From Moraxellaceae bacterium UBA2477 (lineage in GTDB: Bacteria > Pseudomonadota > Gammaproteobacteria > Pseudomonadales > Moraxellaceae): a DNA stretch of 42,835 nucleotides. The stretch spans positions 1 to 42,835 of the forward strand of contig DDPD01000014.1 of the NCBI GenBank assembly GCA_002342025.1, in the 5' to 3' direction. The notes under the pieces were generated by a model. That model did not search any database and had not been told where the DNA came from. It saw nothing but the letters and a program-made list of their open reading frames with translations. The position numbers and the translations under genes were made by a program. Below are positions 7,507-16,001 of this stretch, one piece after another; positions within the stretch are counted from its first letter, which is position 1, and each line of letters opens with the position of its first letter.

Positions 7507-8676
7507 ATGCGCCCGTTAATCATCCTTGGTACTGGCCTAGCCGGTTACACGCTGGCCCGCGAATACCGAAAGCTCAATGCCGAGCGCGAGCTGGTGTTGA
7601 TTTCGCAGGATGATGGGCGCAGCTACTCCAAGCCCATGCTGTCGAACGGACTGAGCAAGGGCAAAACGGCGGATGCTATCGCGATGGCATCCGCTGCAGA
7701 CATGGCTACACAACTGAAGGCTACGGTGCACTCACATGTGACTGTGACGGCTATAGATCGTGTAGCCCAGACGGTCACTGTGCAGGCTGCCGACGGCAGC
7801 AGTGAAGCGCTGGCCTATGGTGACCTCGTGCTGGCGGTAGGCGCTGACGTTTTCCGTCCACCACTGGGTGGTAACGGCGGCGAGCGCGTCTACACGGTTA
7901 ACGACTTGGAAGACTACGCTCGTTTCCGTGCTGCCATTGGCGAGAGCGGTAAGCGCGTACTCATCATTGGTGGCGGTCTGATTGGTTGTGAGTTTGCCAA
8001 TGACTTGTCCGCCAGTGGTTTTGCGGTGGAGCTGGTCGAGCCTATGGGTCGCCCACTACCGACGTTACTGCCTGAGCGCGCCTCGGCAGCGGTGGCGGAA
8101 GGTTTGCGTTCCCTGGGCGTGAACTTCCATTTTGCTGGTGTGACGGCGGTTGATCTGGCCGGTGATGGCGTGAGCGTCACGCTGTCCGATGGTAAGACGG
8201 TGGCAGCCGATGTGGTGCTCTCTGCCATTGGTTTGCGCCCGCGTGTTGCGTTAGCTCAGGCCGCAGGTCTAGAGACGGCTCGCGGTATCGTGACCGATCG
8301 TTTGCTGCGTACCAGCGACGAACACATCTATGCGTTAGGTGACTGCGCCGAAGTGTCCGGTAAAGTGCTGATGTATGTGTTGCCGCTAATGGCCGCAGCA
8401 CGTGCTTTGGCCAAAACCTTGGCCGGTGAAGCCACGCCGGTGAGCTACCCCGCCATGCCGGTACAAATCAAGACACCGATTTGCCCGATTGTGGTCTCGC
8501 CAGTGGCCCCGAATACCGAAGGTGCTTGGGAAGTGGAAGCGGATGGTGCCAATGTGAAAGCCAGCTTCCGGGCTGCTAATGGCGACCTGCTGGGCTTTGC
8601 CTTGACGGGTAGCTATGCCACCGATATGAAAGTGAAATCGGAAATGGCCAAGGCGCTGCCAGCAATTTTGGCTTAA
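7507..8676 (+). CDS. rubB: NAD(P)H:rubredoxin reductase
   Basis: FAD flavoprotein of 389 residues that passes electrons from NADH to rubredoxin. The N-terminal dinucleotide fold binds FAD with GTGLAGYTLAREY (about 8-20); a second fold binds NAD with GGGLIGCEFAND (near 155-166); ALGDCAEV near residue 278 is the conserved FAD-contacting Asp motif. The family is the AlkT/RubB type of pyridine nucleotide-disulphide oxidoreductases, without a redox disulphide. It is directly coupled to rubredoxin and ends at a strong terminator. Confidence 0.94.
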   Translation: MRPLIILGTGLAGYTLAREYRKLNAERELVLISQDDGRSYSKPMLSNGLSKGKTADAIAMASAADMATQLKATVHSHVTVTAIDRVAQTVTVQAADGSSEALAYGDLVLAVGADVFRPPLGGNGGERVYTVNDLEDYARFRAAIGESGKRVLIIGGGLIGCEFANDLSASGFAVELVEPMGRPLPTLLPERASAAVAEGLRSLGVNFHFAGVTAVDLAGDGVSVTLSDGKTVAADVVLSAIGLRPRVALAQAAGLETARGIVTDRLLRTSDEHIYALGDCAEVSGKVLMYVLPLMAAARALAKTLAGEATPVSYPAMPVQIKTPICPIVVSPVAPNTEGAWEVEADGANVKASFRAANGDLLGFALTGSYATDMKVKSEMAKALPAILA

Positions 8677-8690
8677 GCCTTTGTACTTAT

Positions 8691-8718
8691 AAAAATGCCG
8701 GCATAAGCCGGCATTTTT
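8691..8718. terminator. Bidirectional intrinsic terminator after rubB
   Basis: Perfect 12-base stem aaaaatgccggc (8691-8702) / gccggcattttt (8707-8718) with a 4-base loop. It separates rubB from the convergent Sel1-repeat gene and has a T run on both strands. Confidence 0.88.
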
Positions 8719-8734
8719 ATTAATGGAATGGACA

Positions 8735-9532
8735 TTACTTCCGCTGCTCTGCGGCACCTGATTGCTTGTAGAGCGTGCGGGCGCGATCGATGTCTTGGTC
8801 AACGCCATCTCCGACTAGATACATATCGCCAAGTCGTGACATGGCTTTGGCATAGCCTTGATTGGCCGCCCGCTCAAACCATTGCGCGGCCTTGCGGCGA
8901 TTCTGACGAACGCCTTCGCCGTTGTAATACATCTGCGCCAAGTTAAATTGCGCCTCAACGACGCCTTGATCAGCAGCTTCTTCATACCAGTCGGCGGCTT
9001 TGCCCTTGTCTTGCGGCACACCAATGCCTTGGTCATACATGAGGCCCAGATTGTTTTGCGCAAGAGCGGAGCCCCGTTTGGCTGCACGGGTGAGAAGCTC
9101 AGCAGCTTTTCGACGATCTTGGGGAACACCTTTCCCATCATAGTAGGACATGCCAAGCGCGTATAACGCGGGCGGGTAATTCTGTTCGGCGGCCAAACGA
9201 AACCAGGTATTGGCCACTTTATAATCCCGCTCAACCCCTAGGCCGCTAAAGTAAAGAGCTCCTAAATTGTATTGCGCGCGATCTAAACCTTGCTTGGCCG
9301 ACTTGGTAAACCATTCGGCAGCTTTCGTGCGATTACGCACCAAGCCTTCACCGTTGTAATAAAAAATGGCGAGGTTGTACTGCGACTCTGGGGAGCCACG
9401 TTGGGCCTCCGCACGTACTTTTGAGAGGGAGATAGTGTCGCGATCGCCTTTAATGGATGGGGCTGCATAAGTGACAGACATGCCAGCGCATAAGCAGAAC
9501 ATCGCCAAGCGACTCCAGAGAGTTAGGGGCAT
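8735..9532 (-). CDS. Exported Sel1-repeat protein
   Basis: Secreted or periplasmic helical repeat protein of 265 residues. The start at 9532 is chosen for its GGAAGAAG ribosome site. A signal peptide is visible (hydrophobic core LAMFCLCAGMSVTYA, cleavage near AAPS). The rest is six 36-residue Sel1/TPR-like repeats, each with the A-x-x-x-LG-x-x-Y-x-x-G-x-G-V core, for example AQNNLGLMYDQGIGVPQD. Such proteins act as protein-binding scaffolds and the partner cannot be read from the sequence. It lies downstream of recG on the same strand with a 94-base gap, so it may have its own promoter. Confidence 0.9.
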   Translation of the reverse strand: MPLTLWSRLAMFCLCAGMSVTYAAPSIKGDRDTISLSKVRAEAQRGSPESQYNLAIFYYNGEGLVRNRTKAAEWFTKSAKQGLDRAQYNLGALYFSGLGVERDYKVANTWFRLAAEQNYPPALYALGMSYYDGKGVPQDRRKAAELLTRAAKRGSALAQNNLGLMYDQGIGVPQDKGKAADWYEEAADQGVVEAQFNLAQMYYNGEGVRQNRRKAAQWFERAANQGYAKAMSRLGDMYLVGDGVDQDIDRARTLYKQSGAAEQRK

Positions 9533-9626
9533 ATCTTCTTCCATCAAACAAAAGTGCGATTAACAATTTACCAATCGATAGACGGCACGGGAAGTGCAAA
9601 GTCGGGTCTATGTGTTGGAATTGTGT

Positions 9627-11720
9627 TTATACCGTCGCGTAATGATCTTTTTCTGCAACCCAGCGTTGCAGGAGTGCCTGCTCAAGTCTAGCGTTATCTT
9701 GCATGAGGTGCTCTGCTAGCAGACGAGCAGGCTCTAATAAGTGTTGGTCCCGCAGCAAATCCGCCATGCGAAAACTGATATCTCCGGTTTGGCGAGTACC
9801 CAGCACCTCGCCAGGCCCTCGCAAACTGAGGTCCTTTTCAGCAATAACAAAGCCATCTTGCGAGTCGCGCAGAATTTGCAGGCGCTCACGTCCTAGATTG
9901 GATAACGGGGTTTGATAAAGAAGCACGCAGAAGCTAGCCGCCGACCCTCGCCCCACACGTCCGCGTAACTGATGGAGCTGAGACAGGCCTAAGCGCTCCG
10001 GATTTTCTATCACCATCAGACTGGCGTTGGGCACATCCACACCAACCTCAATGACGGTGGTGGCGACGAGAACCGCTATTTGACCACTCGCGAAGGCGGC
10101 CATGATGGCGGCCTTGTCAGCCGCTTTGAGCTGGCCATGAATTAAGCCAATGGCGAGATGGGGCAGAGACTCCCGCAGCAACTCAGCTGCGACCTCTGCG
10201 GCTTGCGCTTGGATTTGTTCGTTGTCTTCAATCAGCGTGCACACCCAATACACTTGTTGGCCATTGGCCACATGATGGGCAATACGCGTAATCAGGTCGT
10301 CGCGGCGGGTGGCGGGAAGCACGACGGTCTGGATGGGTTGACGGCCCGGTGGCAAGCCTTGAATAACCGACGTATCGAGATCGCCATAGGCGCTCATGGC
10401 CAGCGTGCGCGGAATGGGGGTGGCTGTCATGATGAGTTGATGGGGCGCGAATCCGCTGGCCAGGCCGCGTCGGGTCAGCGCTAAGCGTTGCTCAACACCG
10501 AAGCGATGTTGCTCATCAATAATCACCAAACCTAATCGGGCGAATTGCACGCTGTCTTGAAACAGCGCATGCGTGCCGGTGACCAGGCGGCACTCGCCCG
10601 AAGCGATGCTGTTGAGCTGAGTCTGTCGCGCCTTGCCGGTGACTTTGCCGGCCAGCCATCCCACCGGAATGCCCAAGGGCTCGAACCAGCTTTGAAAGCG
10701 CTGGCGATGTTGTTCTGCCAGAATTTCCGTGGGGGCCATGATGGCCACTTGGTAACCAGCGGCGAGTACCGGGCAGGCAGCGAGTGCGGCTACCACGGTT
10801 TTGCCAGAGCCTACATCCCCTTGAACCAAGCGCAGCATAGGCGTGGGTTGTTGCAGATCGTGACGAATTTCGTGCAGTACCGTCTGCTGACCGTGGGTCA
10901 GTTGAAAGGGCAGTTGGTGAAGAAACTGTTCACTGAGTTGGGCGCTGTCGGTGCAGGCAGGCGCGGGCCACTGTCGTTGACGCTGGCGCCGCTGCAGCAG
11001 ACTGAGCTGATGTGCCACCAGCTCCTCGAAGGCTAATCGTTGTTGCGCAGGATGCTCGCCCGCAAGCAAGCGACGGCGGTCGCTATCGAGCGGTGGCGCA
11101 TGCACATAACGCAGGGCATCGGCCAAGGTCCAGCCGCCGCTGCTGCGCGCGGGCAGCACATCCACCAGTGCATCGGTTTGATCCAGCAGGGGCAGGGCTC
11201 GTGCCATTAACTCCCGCAATCGGCGTTGCGTCAGGCCATCCACCAACGGGTAAATCGGCGTGAGCGTGGCGGTCAGGCCGGACTCGGGCGACGCCGTTTC
11301 TTCATTCAGAAACTCGACTTCAGGATGCACCATTTCTGGCCCTAGCGGCCCCAGGCGCACCTCACCAAAAACGCGTATGCGCAGACCTGGCCGGTAGCTT
11401 TCTTTTTGACTTTGACGGAAATGGTAAAAGCGCAGGGTGAGTCCACCCGTGTGGTCACGCAGACGAACGAGCAAGGCGCGGCGGCGACCGAGTGCGATAT
11501 CCGCGAGCTTCACTTCGCCTTCGGCCAAGGTGGTCATGCCAGGAATCAACGCGCCGAAGGGCGTGATTTGACTACGGTCTTCGTATTGGCGAGGGAGAAG
11601 AAACAGCAGGTCTTCAACCGTGTTAATGCCTAGTTTCGCGAGCTTTTCAGCCAGCGCCGGGCCTACGCCACGGAGTTGACGCATGGGCAGCGAGTGAAGA
11701 AAACCGCTGGCCGATGTCAT
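9627..11720 (-). CDS. recG: ATP-dependent DNA helicase RecG
   Basis: Double-stranded DNA translocase that remodels stalled replication forks and branched recombination intermediates. From the ATG at 11720 it has 697 residues (E. coli 693). The N-terminal half is the wedge/OB domain that grips the junction. The helicase core has Walker A GDVGSGKT (301-308), the Walker B-type box DEQH (402-405), MTATPIPRT and the C-terminal helicase motifs with QLRGRVGRG. The open frame runs 100 codons further upstream inside oxyR and that part is not RecG-like. The start overlaps the oxyR stop as ATGA, so translation is probably coupled. Confidence 0.96.
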   Translation of the reverse strand: MTSASGFLHSLPMRQLRGVGPALAEKLAKLGINTVEDLLFLLPRQYEDRSQITPFGALIPGMTTLAEGEVKLADIALGRRRALLVRLRDHTGGLTLRFYHFRQSQKESYRPGLRIRVFGEVRLGPLGPEMVHPEVEFLNEETASPESGLTATLTPIYPLVDGLTQRRLRELMARALPLLDQTDALVDVLPARSSGGWTLADALRYVHAPPLDSDRRRLLAGEHPAQQRLAFEELVAHQLSLLQRRQRQRQWPAPACTDSAQLSEQFLHQLPFQLTHGQQTVLHEIRHDLQQPTPMLRLVQGDVGSGKTVVAALAACPVLAAGYQVAIMAPTEILAEQHRQRFQSWFEPLGIPVGWLAGKVTGKARQTQLNSIASGECRLVTGTHALFQDSVQFARLGLVIIDEQHRFGVEQRLALTRRGLASGFAPHQLIMTATPIPRTLAMSAYGDLDTSVIQGLPPGRQPIQTVVLPATRRDDLITRIAHHVANGQQVYWVCTLIEDNEQIQAQAAEVAAELLRESLPHLAIGLIHGQLKAADKAAIMAAFASGQIAVLVATTVIEVGVDVPNASLMVIENPERLGLSQLHQLRGRVGRGSAASFCVLLYQTPLSNLGRERLQILRDSQDGFVIAEKDLSLRGPGEVLGTRQTGDISFRMADLLRDQHLLEPARLLAEHLMQDNARLEQALLQRWVAEKDHYATV

Positions 11721-12613
11721 GTGAGACGAACAGCGCCCGGGAGTTGCAACGATTGCAAGGCTTGTGTGAGCGCCTCTAATGCGCGTCGACGCGGGAAGCG
11801 GTAGCGGCTGGCAAGTACGATTTGGCGCATAGGGGCGGGCTTGAGCGGCCGCGAAATAACGTCGTCGTCCACTAGATAAGGTTCGGCAATAGCCGGAATA
11901 AACGTGCTGCCCAGGCCGTTGGCAACCATATGACGCAGCGTCATGAGCGAGCTGCCGGTTCGGATGCTGCCGGCGGCACTGCTCAGGGCACAAGTCTCTA
12001 GCACTTGGTCCCGGAAGCAATGGCCTTCACCGAGCATCAAGAGCGGGCTGTTACTGACCTCACTGCTCGTAATGCTGCGGCGCTTCGCCCAAGGGTGTTG
12101 CGCCGACATTAACAAGCTAAAGGGCTCTTCAAACAAGGCCACGACGCGTGTCTCCGGTGGCTCGAAGGGCAGAGCCACCAGAATGGCGTCTAAGTCACCA
12201 TTGGCGAGTTGTTGATCAAGCACATGGGTATAGTTTTCTTCTAAATACAGCTTTAAGGGGCTGGCACTGGCTCTGAGTTGCCGTATTAAAGCCGGAAATA
12301 AGTAGGGCCCCAGCGTAAAAATGGCGCCGACACGCAAGGGTTCGGCAAATTCGTCTCTGGCTTGATTGGCAAGATGCGTGAGTGTTTCTGCTTCATTGAG
12401 TACCACTTGCGCTTGTGCAATGACGGCTTCGCCGGCAGGTGTGACGAGAACCCCGTGACGATGGCGTTCGAATATACTCAAATTGAGTGATTCTTCGAGT
12501 TTGCGAATGGCCACCGACAGCGTCGGTTGCGCCACATGGCAACGCTCAGCCGCGCGGCCAAAATGGCGCTCTTGGGCTAAGGTGACTAAATAACGAAGCT
12601 CGGTCAGTGTCAT
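11717..12613 (-). CDS. oxyR: Hydrogen peroxide-sensing regulator OxyR
   Basis: LysR-type transcription factor of 298 residues that activates peroxide defence genes after forming an internal disulphide. The winged helix-turn-helix is at about 1-60 (HFGRAAERCHVAQPTLS). The redox cysteines fall at C199 (GEGHCFRDQ) and C208 (LETCAL), the same numbers as in E. coli OxyR, so the sensor is intact. It forms an operon with recG, an arrangement also known in Pseudomonas aeruginosa. A likely target is in the window: the rubrerythrin promoter. It is divergent from the gene at 12676 across 62 bases. Confidence 0.95.
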   Translation of the reverse strand: MTLTELRYLVTLAQERHFGRAAERCHVAQPTLSVAIRKLEESLNLSIFERHRHGVLVTPAGEAVIAQAQVVLNEAETLTHLANQARDEFAEPLRVGAIFTLGPYLFPALIRQLRASASPLKLYLEENYTHVLDQQLANGDLDAILVALPFEPPETRVVALFEEPFSLLMSAQHPWAKRRSITSSEVSNSPLLMLGEGHCFRDQVLETCALSSAAGSIRTGSSLMTLRHMVANGLGSTFIPAIAEPYLVDDDVISRPLKPAPMRQIVLASRYRFPRRRALEALTQALQSLQLPGAVRLT

Positions 12614-12675
12614 GGGTCATCACACGAATTGGGTTTCAATGAACAGTAGCCAAAACCTATGAGTTTGGGAATTCT

Positions 12676-13533
12676 ATGGCAAGAATATTAATCGTGGGTG
12701 CGGGCGATGTGGGTGGCCGCGTTGCGGTGCTTTTGGCCGAGCAGGGCCATCATGTTTGGGCATTGCGTCGGTCCATGCCCGAAAAACGGCAGCCACTTGC
12801 GGGAGTGCAAACGCTAGTTGCTGACGTCACATGCCCAGAAACCCTAACGCAGTTGCCAGAGAACGTAGACTTGGTCATTACGGCCCTGAGCCCAGGTGAG
12901 TCCGGGGAAGCGGCGTACCGTCGAGTGTATGTGGAAGGCACACGACATCTGCTTCAGGCCCTAGAAGGGCAGAACGTGAATCGTCACTTTTGGGTGTCAT
13001 CAACCAGTGTTTACGGCGAACAAAACGGTGCTTGGATAGATGACAACACGCCCGTAGATGCCAGCAGCCCAACAACGGCGGCCTTAATCGCTGCGGAAGC
13101 GGTGGCCACGGCATCGTCGATCCCGTGCACCCTGGTGCGTTTTGGCGGGCTGTATGGTCCGGGGCGGCATTGGTTATTGCGATGGGTTAGTTCGGGGCGC
13201 CCCATGCAGTCACAGCCGCCGGTGTGGAGCAATCGCATACACGTGGAGGATGCCGCAGGATTTTTGGCCCATCTCGCGATGCTGGCCTTACGGGGCGAAA
13301 CACTGCACGACAGTTATATCGGCGTAGATGATGCGCCCAGTGCGCAGCATGAAGTACTGACTTGGCTGGCGCAGCAGCTAGGCTGCGCGGTGCCACCTGA
13401 AGTGGCCGAAGTCAGTTTTCAGCAGGGTAAACGGCTGCGCAATAGTCGTTTGCGGGCTAGTGGCTATGAGCTCTGCTACCCCAGTTTCCGCGAGGGTTAT
13501 AAACAAGTTTTGACGGCGCGCATGGCGCAGTAA
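12676..13533 (+). CDS. NAD(P)-binding epimerase-fold protein, YeeZ-like
   Basis: Extended short-chain dehydrogenase fold, 285 residues. The nucleotide motif GAGDVGGR is at 8-15, followed by a Rossmann strand with LVADVT. SSTSVYGEQNGAW near residue 110 matches the Ser-Tyr active region, but the lysine four residues after the tyrosine is missing, as in the YeeZ/YbjT group of uncertain function. RFGGLYGPGR is the other family hallmark. Substrate unknown. It stands alone and is divergent from oxyR, so peroxide control is possible but not shown. Confidence 0.8.
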   Translation: MARILIVGAGDVGGRVAVLLAEQGHHVWALRRSMPEKRQPLAGVQTLVADVTCPETLTQLPENVDLVITALSPGESGEAAYRRVYVEGTRHLLQALEGQNVNRHFWVSSTSVYGEQNGAWIDDNTPVDASSPTTAALIAAEAVATASSIPCTLVRFGGLYGPGRHWLLRWVSSGRPMQSQPPVWSNRIHVEDAAGFLAHLAMLALRGETLHDSYIGVDDAPSAQHEVLTWLAQQLGCAVPPEVAEVSFQQGKRLRNSRLRASGYELCYPSFREGYKQVLTARMAQ

Positions 13534-13633
13534 CATTTCTTTGATAGCCGAATTAACACAATCGCATTACTATTTGGTCGCTAAATTACAACAGGTCGTC
13601 GGCTAGTTGGCTTGCGGGTCAGTGAGGAAGGTT

Positions 13634-15559
13634 ATGCAGTTGCGCTCAATTGTCACAGCAATGATTGTTGGTTTATCGCTTTCTGGGTGTGGAACTGACT
13701 CGGCCACAAAGCCTAATCCTCAAGCTAACGAGGGTGGCGGTGGCGCGCCCAATAAAGCGGAGCGTGTGGCGGCCTTTAAGGTGCCTAATCTCACGCAGCA
13801 AACACCTGAAAATATTCAGGAAGCATCCTGCGCTCGTAAAGCTAATCTCACAGGCGGCCGTCACCATCAGGTAACGCTGCCTTCAGCGAGTGGCGAAGTT
13901 ATTAGCTTCGAAGTCATTGAGCCAAAAGTCATTAATTGCGTGGTGGGTAACCCACTCGTACTACATGGCCATGGCTTTGGCGGCTCGCGCACCATCGATC
14001 CCGCAGGGACGTTTTTAGAAAAGTTACAAAATAACGGCTATGCCGTGATCAGTATTGATCAGCGTGGTTTTGGCAAGAGTACAGGTACCGTGCGAGTCAT
14101 GGACCCCAATGCCGAAGGTAAGGACTTACTACAAATCCTGGATTGGGCCGAGAAAAATCTCGACTACCTATCACAAGAAACGACGGACAAGGTGAGTTAC
14201 AACCTCGTTGCGGGTGCAACAGGTGGCAGCTATGGTGGTATGTATCAGATGCTGATCCACAACACCGACCCCAAGCGTCGTTTAGATGTTTTAACGCCAG
14301 ACATCACGCCACATGACCTTCGTTACAGCTTGAACCCTAGCAATACCGTTAAGTCGGCTTGGGTCGCGTTGTTATCAGCAGGAGGTGAGACGGGTGCAAG
14401 TGAAAAGCTGATTGGCGGCTTAGATCCCGTGCTTAAAGAAACGTTGGTGCGGGGAGTATCGACCAACATGATTCATGCGGGTGCACTGCCGTTCTTCTAT
14501 TACCACAGTGTGCGTTATTTTACCGAAGCCAAGCCCGCGAGTGCGCAAGAGCCAATGAGCTTCTTAGGGGCACCGCTGAGCGATTTGTTGACTTACGATG
14601 TGCCTGCAACTAAGCCCAAGCCGGTGAGTATTTTGTTCTCGCAAGGCATGCGCGACACACTCTTTAATTTCAACGACGGTTGGAACAATTTTCGCGCTTA
14701 TAAAGCGATTGGTGGTGATGTGCGACTGCTCACCCACGAGTCGGGCCATATTTTGCCAGGTACCCAGACTGTTTTAGGTCAGGCAGGCCCTTTGGGTGAT
14801 GGGGTAAATCAGATCATTTCGCAATTGAATAGCGCTGGGCTCAGTACGGTGGAGCTGCAGAAGCCAGCGGGTGCAAATGCTTGTGGTGCACTGGATCGTT
14901 TTGATCTGACCTTAGCGTTCCTCAATGAAAAACTGAATCCTCCTGCTAAGGTCGCGAGCCCAGCTGCCGTCTTAGCCGGTTTAGATCGCTTAAAAAGCCA
15001 AGTGTGTTTATCGCTGGCGGATAAAAAAGCGGTTTGGGTGAATGTGGATCAGATTGATGACAAGAACTTAGTGAAATCAGTTGCGATTCCAGCCACAACC
15101 TTGCCGGTAGCTAACTCTGTGCTGGGTATCACCAGTCTCTTGCAGCCTGCGTTCATTCCATTAGCTGGCTTGCCCGCTGGTCGTCGGACGGTAGCAGGTA
15201 TCGGTCAACTGAAGATTAATGTGGCTTCAATGCTGCCTGCGGACGGTTGTGCGATGTCTGGTGATTTGCCAGGGGAGTTCCCGCTTAAAGGTTGCGACTC
15301 AATTATCTATGTCGGCTGGGGTGCTAAAGCAGGTTCTGCTGCACCACGCTTACTCGATGAGCAAGTCGTGCCAGTGCGGGGTCTGGGCGATCACACCGTG
15401 AGTATGACGGGCGTTGCTGACGAGTTGGCGAGTGATGAGACCTTAGGCTTGCTTGTATATGGCTACCACTTGCAGTATTTCACCAGTATTTCGCGTGACC
15501 TCTTGGTGCCCGCGGTGACGGTGAGTGGCACGGTGGATGTGCCATTGCTAAACCCGTAA
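13634..15559 (+). CDS. Alpha/beta-hydrolase lipoprotein, CocE/X-Pro dipeptidyl-peptidase-like
   Basis: Envelope-anchored hydrolase of 641 residues. The ATG at 13634 is chosen for its GAGGAAGG ribosome site; the frame is open nine codons further. The lipoprotein signal ends at C19 (LSLSGCG). A Gly-rich spacer leads to a hydrolase core: oxyanion strand LHGHGFGG (110-117), DQRGFGKS, nucleophile S199 in GATGGSYGG, D341 in GMRDTLFN and H372 in ESGHILPG. A C-terminal beta-rich part resembles the extra domain of CocE/S15 enzymes. These cleave esters or prolyl peptides; the substrate here is unknown. The gene looks more AT-rich than its neighbours (qualitative impression). Confidence 0.75.
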   Translation: MQLRSIVTAMIVGLSLSGCGTDSATKPNPQANEGGGGAPNKAERVAAFKVPNLTQQTPENIQEASCARKANLTGGRHHQVTLPSASGEVISFEVIEPKVINCVVGNPLVLHGHGFGGSRTIDPAGTFLEKLQNNGYAVISIDQRGFGKSTGTVRVMDPNAEGKDLLQILDWAEKNLDYLSQETTDKVSYNLVAGATGGSYGGMYQMLIHNTDPKRRLDVLTPDITPHDLRYSLNPSNTVKSAWVALLSAGGETGASEKLIGGLDPVLKETLVRGVSTNMIHAGALPFFYYHSVRYFTEAKPASAQEPMSFLGAPLSDLLTYDVPATKPKPVSILFSQGMRDTLFNFNDGWNNFRAYKAIGGDVRLLTHESGHILPGTQTVLGQAGPLGDGVNQIISQLNSAGLSTVELQKPAGANACGALDRFDLTLAFLNEKLNPPAKVASPAAVLAGLDRLKSQVCLSLADKKAVWVNVDQIDDKNLVKSVAIPATTLPVANSVLGITSLLQPAFIPLAGLPAGRRTVAGIGQLKINVASMLPADGCAMSGDLPGEFPLKGCDSIIYVGWGAKAGSAAPRLLDEQVVPVRGLGDHTVSMTGVADELASDETLGLLVYGYHLQYFTSISRDLLVPAVTVSGTVDVPLLNP

Positions 15560-15572
15560 CCGCGGGGGCGAA

Positions 15573-15601
15573 GGTGGTGCTGCGCTTAGGCCGGCACCAC
15601 C
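15573..15601. terminator. Possible hairpin between the hydrolase gene and ridA
   Basis: Perfect 8-base inverted repeat ggtggtgc (15573-15580) / gcaccacc (15594-15601) in the short convergent gap, running into the 3' end of ridA. No T run on either strand, so it is at best a weak terminator. Confidence 0.25.
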
Positions 15602-15969
15602 ACAATGCCATCCATTTCTACTAATGCGGCACGGGGTAGCGAGGCTACGCCAATGGCAGCGCGCGCCGGGTAAGGCTGCTGAAAATAACGCGCCATGATT
15701 TCGTTAACCAAGGTGAAGTGGCCCAAGTCTGTTAAGAAAATATTGAGCTTAGCAATGTCATTGAGGCTGGCGCCGCCGGCTTCACAGACCGCTTTCAGGT
15801 TGTCAAAAACCTGCACGATTTGCGCTTCTATGCCGTCCACCATCTGCATGCTGGCAGGGTCCAAGCCGATTTGGCCGGACAAATAAATAGTGTTGCCCAC
15901 TTTCACCGCTTGCGAGTAAGTGCCGATGGCGGCAGGTGCCGCACTCGTGGAAATGATGGAACGATTCAT
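15586..15969 (-). CDS. ridA: RidA family enamine/imine deaminase
   Basis: Cytoplasmic trimeric enzyme that hydrolyses reactive 2-aminoacrylate and related imines formed by PLP enzymes. The 127 residues match the family size. Hallmarks are GTYSQAVKVG (16-25), YLSGQIGLDP and the C-terminal PARAAIGVASLPRAALVEMD, which holds the substrate-binding arginine and the trimer glutamate. It lies 32 bases downstream of spoT, the same order as in many gammaproteobacteria, and is probably cotranscribed with it. Confidence 0.95.
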   Translation of the reverse strand: MNRSIISTSAAPAAIGTYSQAVKVGNTIYLSGQIGLDPASMQMVDGIEAQIVQVFDNLKAVCEAGGASLNDIAKLNIFLTDLGHFTLVNEIMARYFQQPYPARAAIGVASLPRAALVEMDGIVVVPA

Positions 15970-16001
15970 AGCGACTCCCTAGAGAAAGAAAAATGGCGGC
16001 G

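Noticed and set aside
11721..12020. N-terminal 100-codon extension of RecG
   Set aside because: It lies inside oxyR and has no RecG similarity; the ATG at 11720 gives the normal length.
12641..12670. CCAAA...TTTGG imperfect inverted repeat between oxyR and the YeeZ-like gene as an OxyR site
   Set aside because: Inner positions do not pair and the ATAG/CTAT elements are absent.
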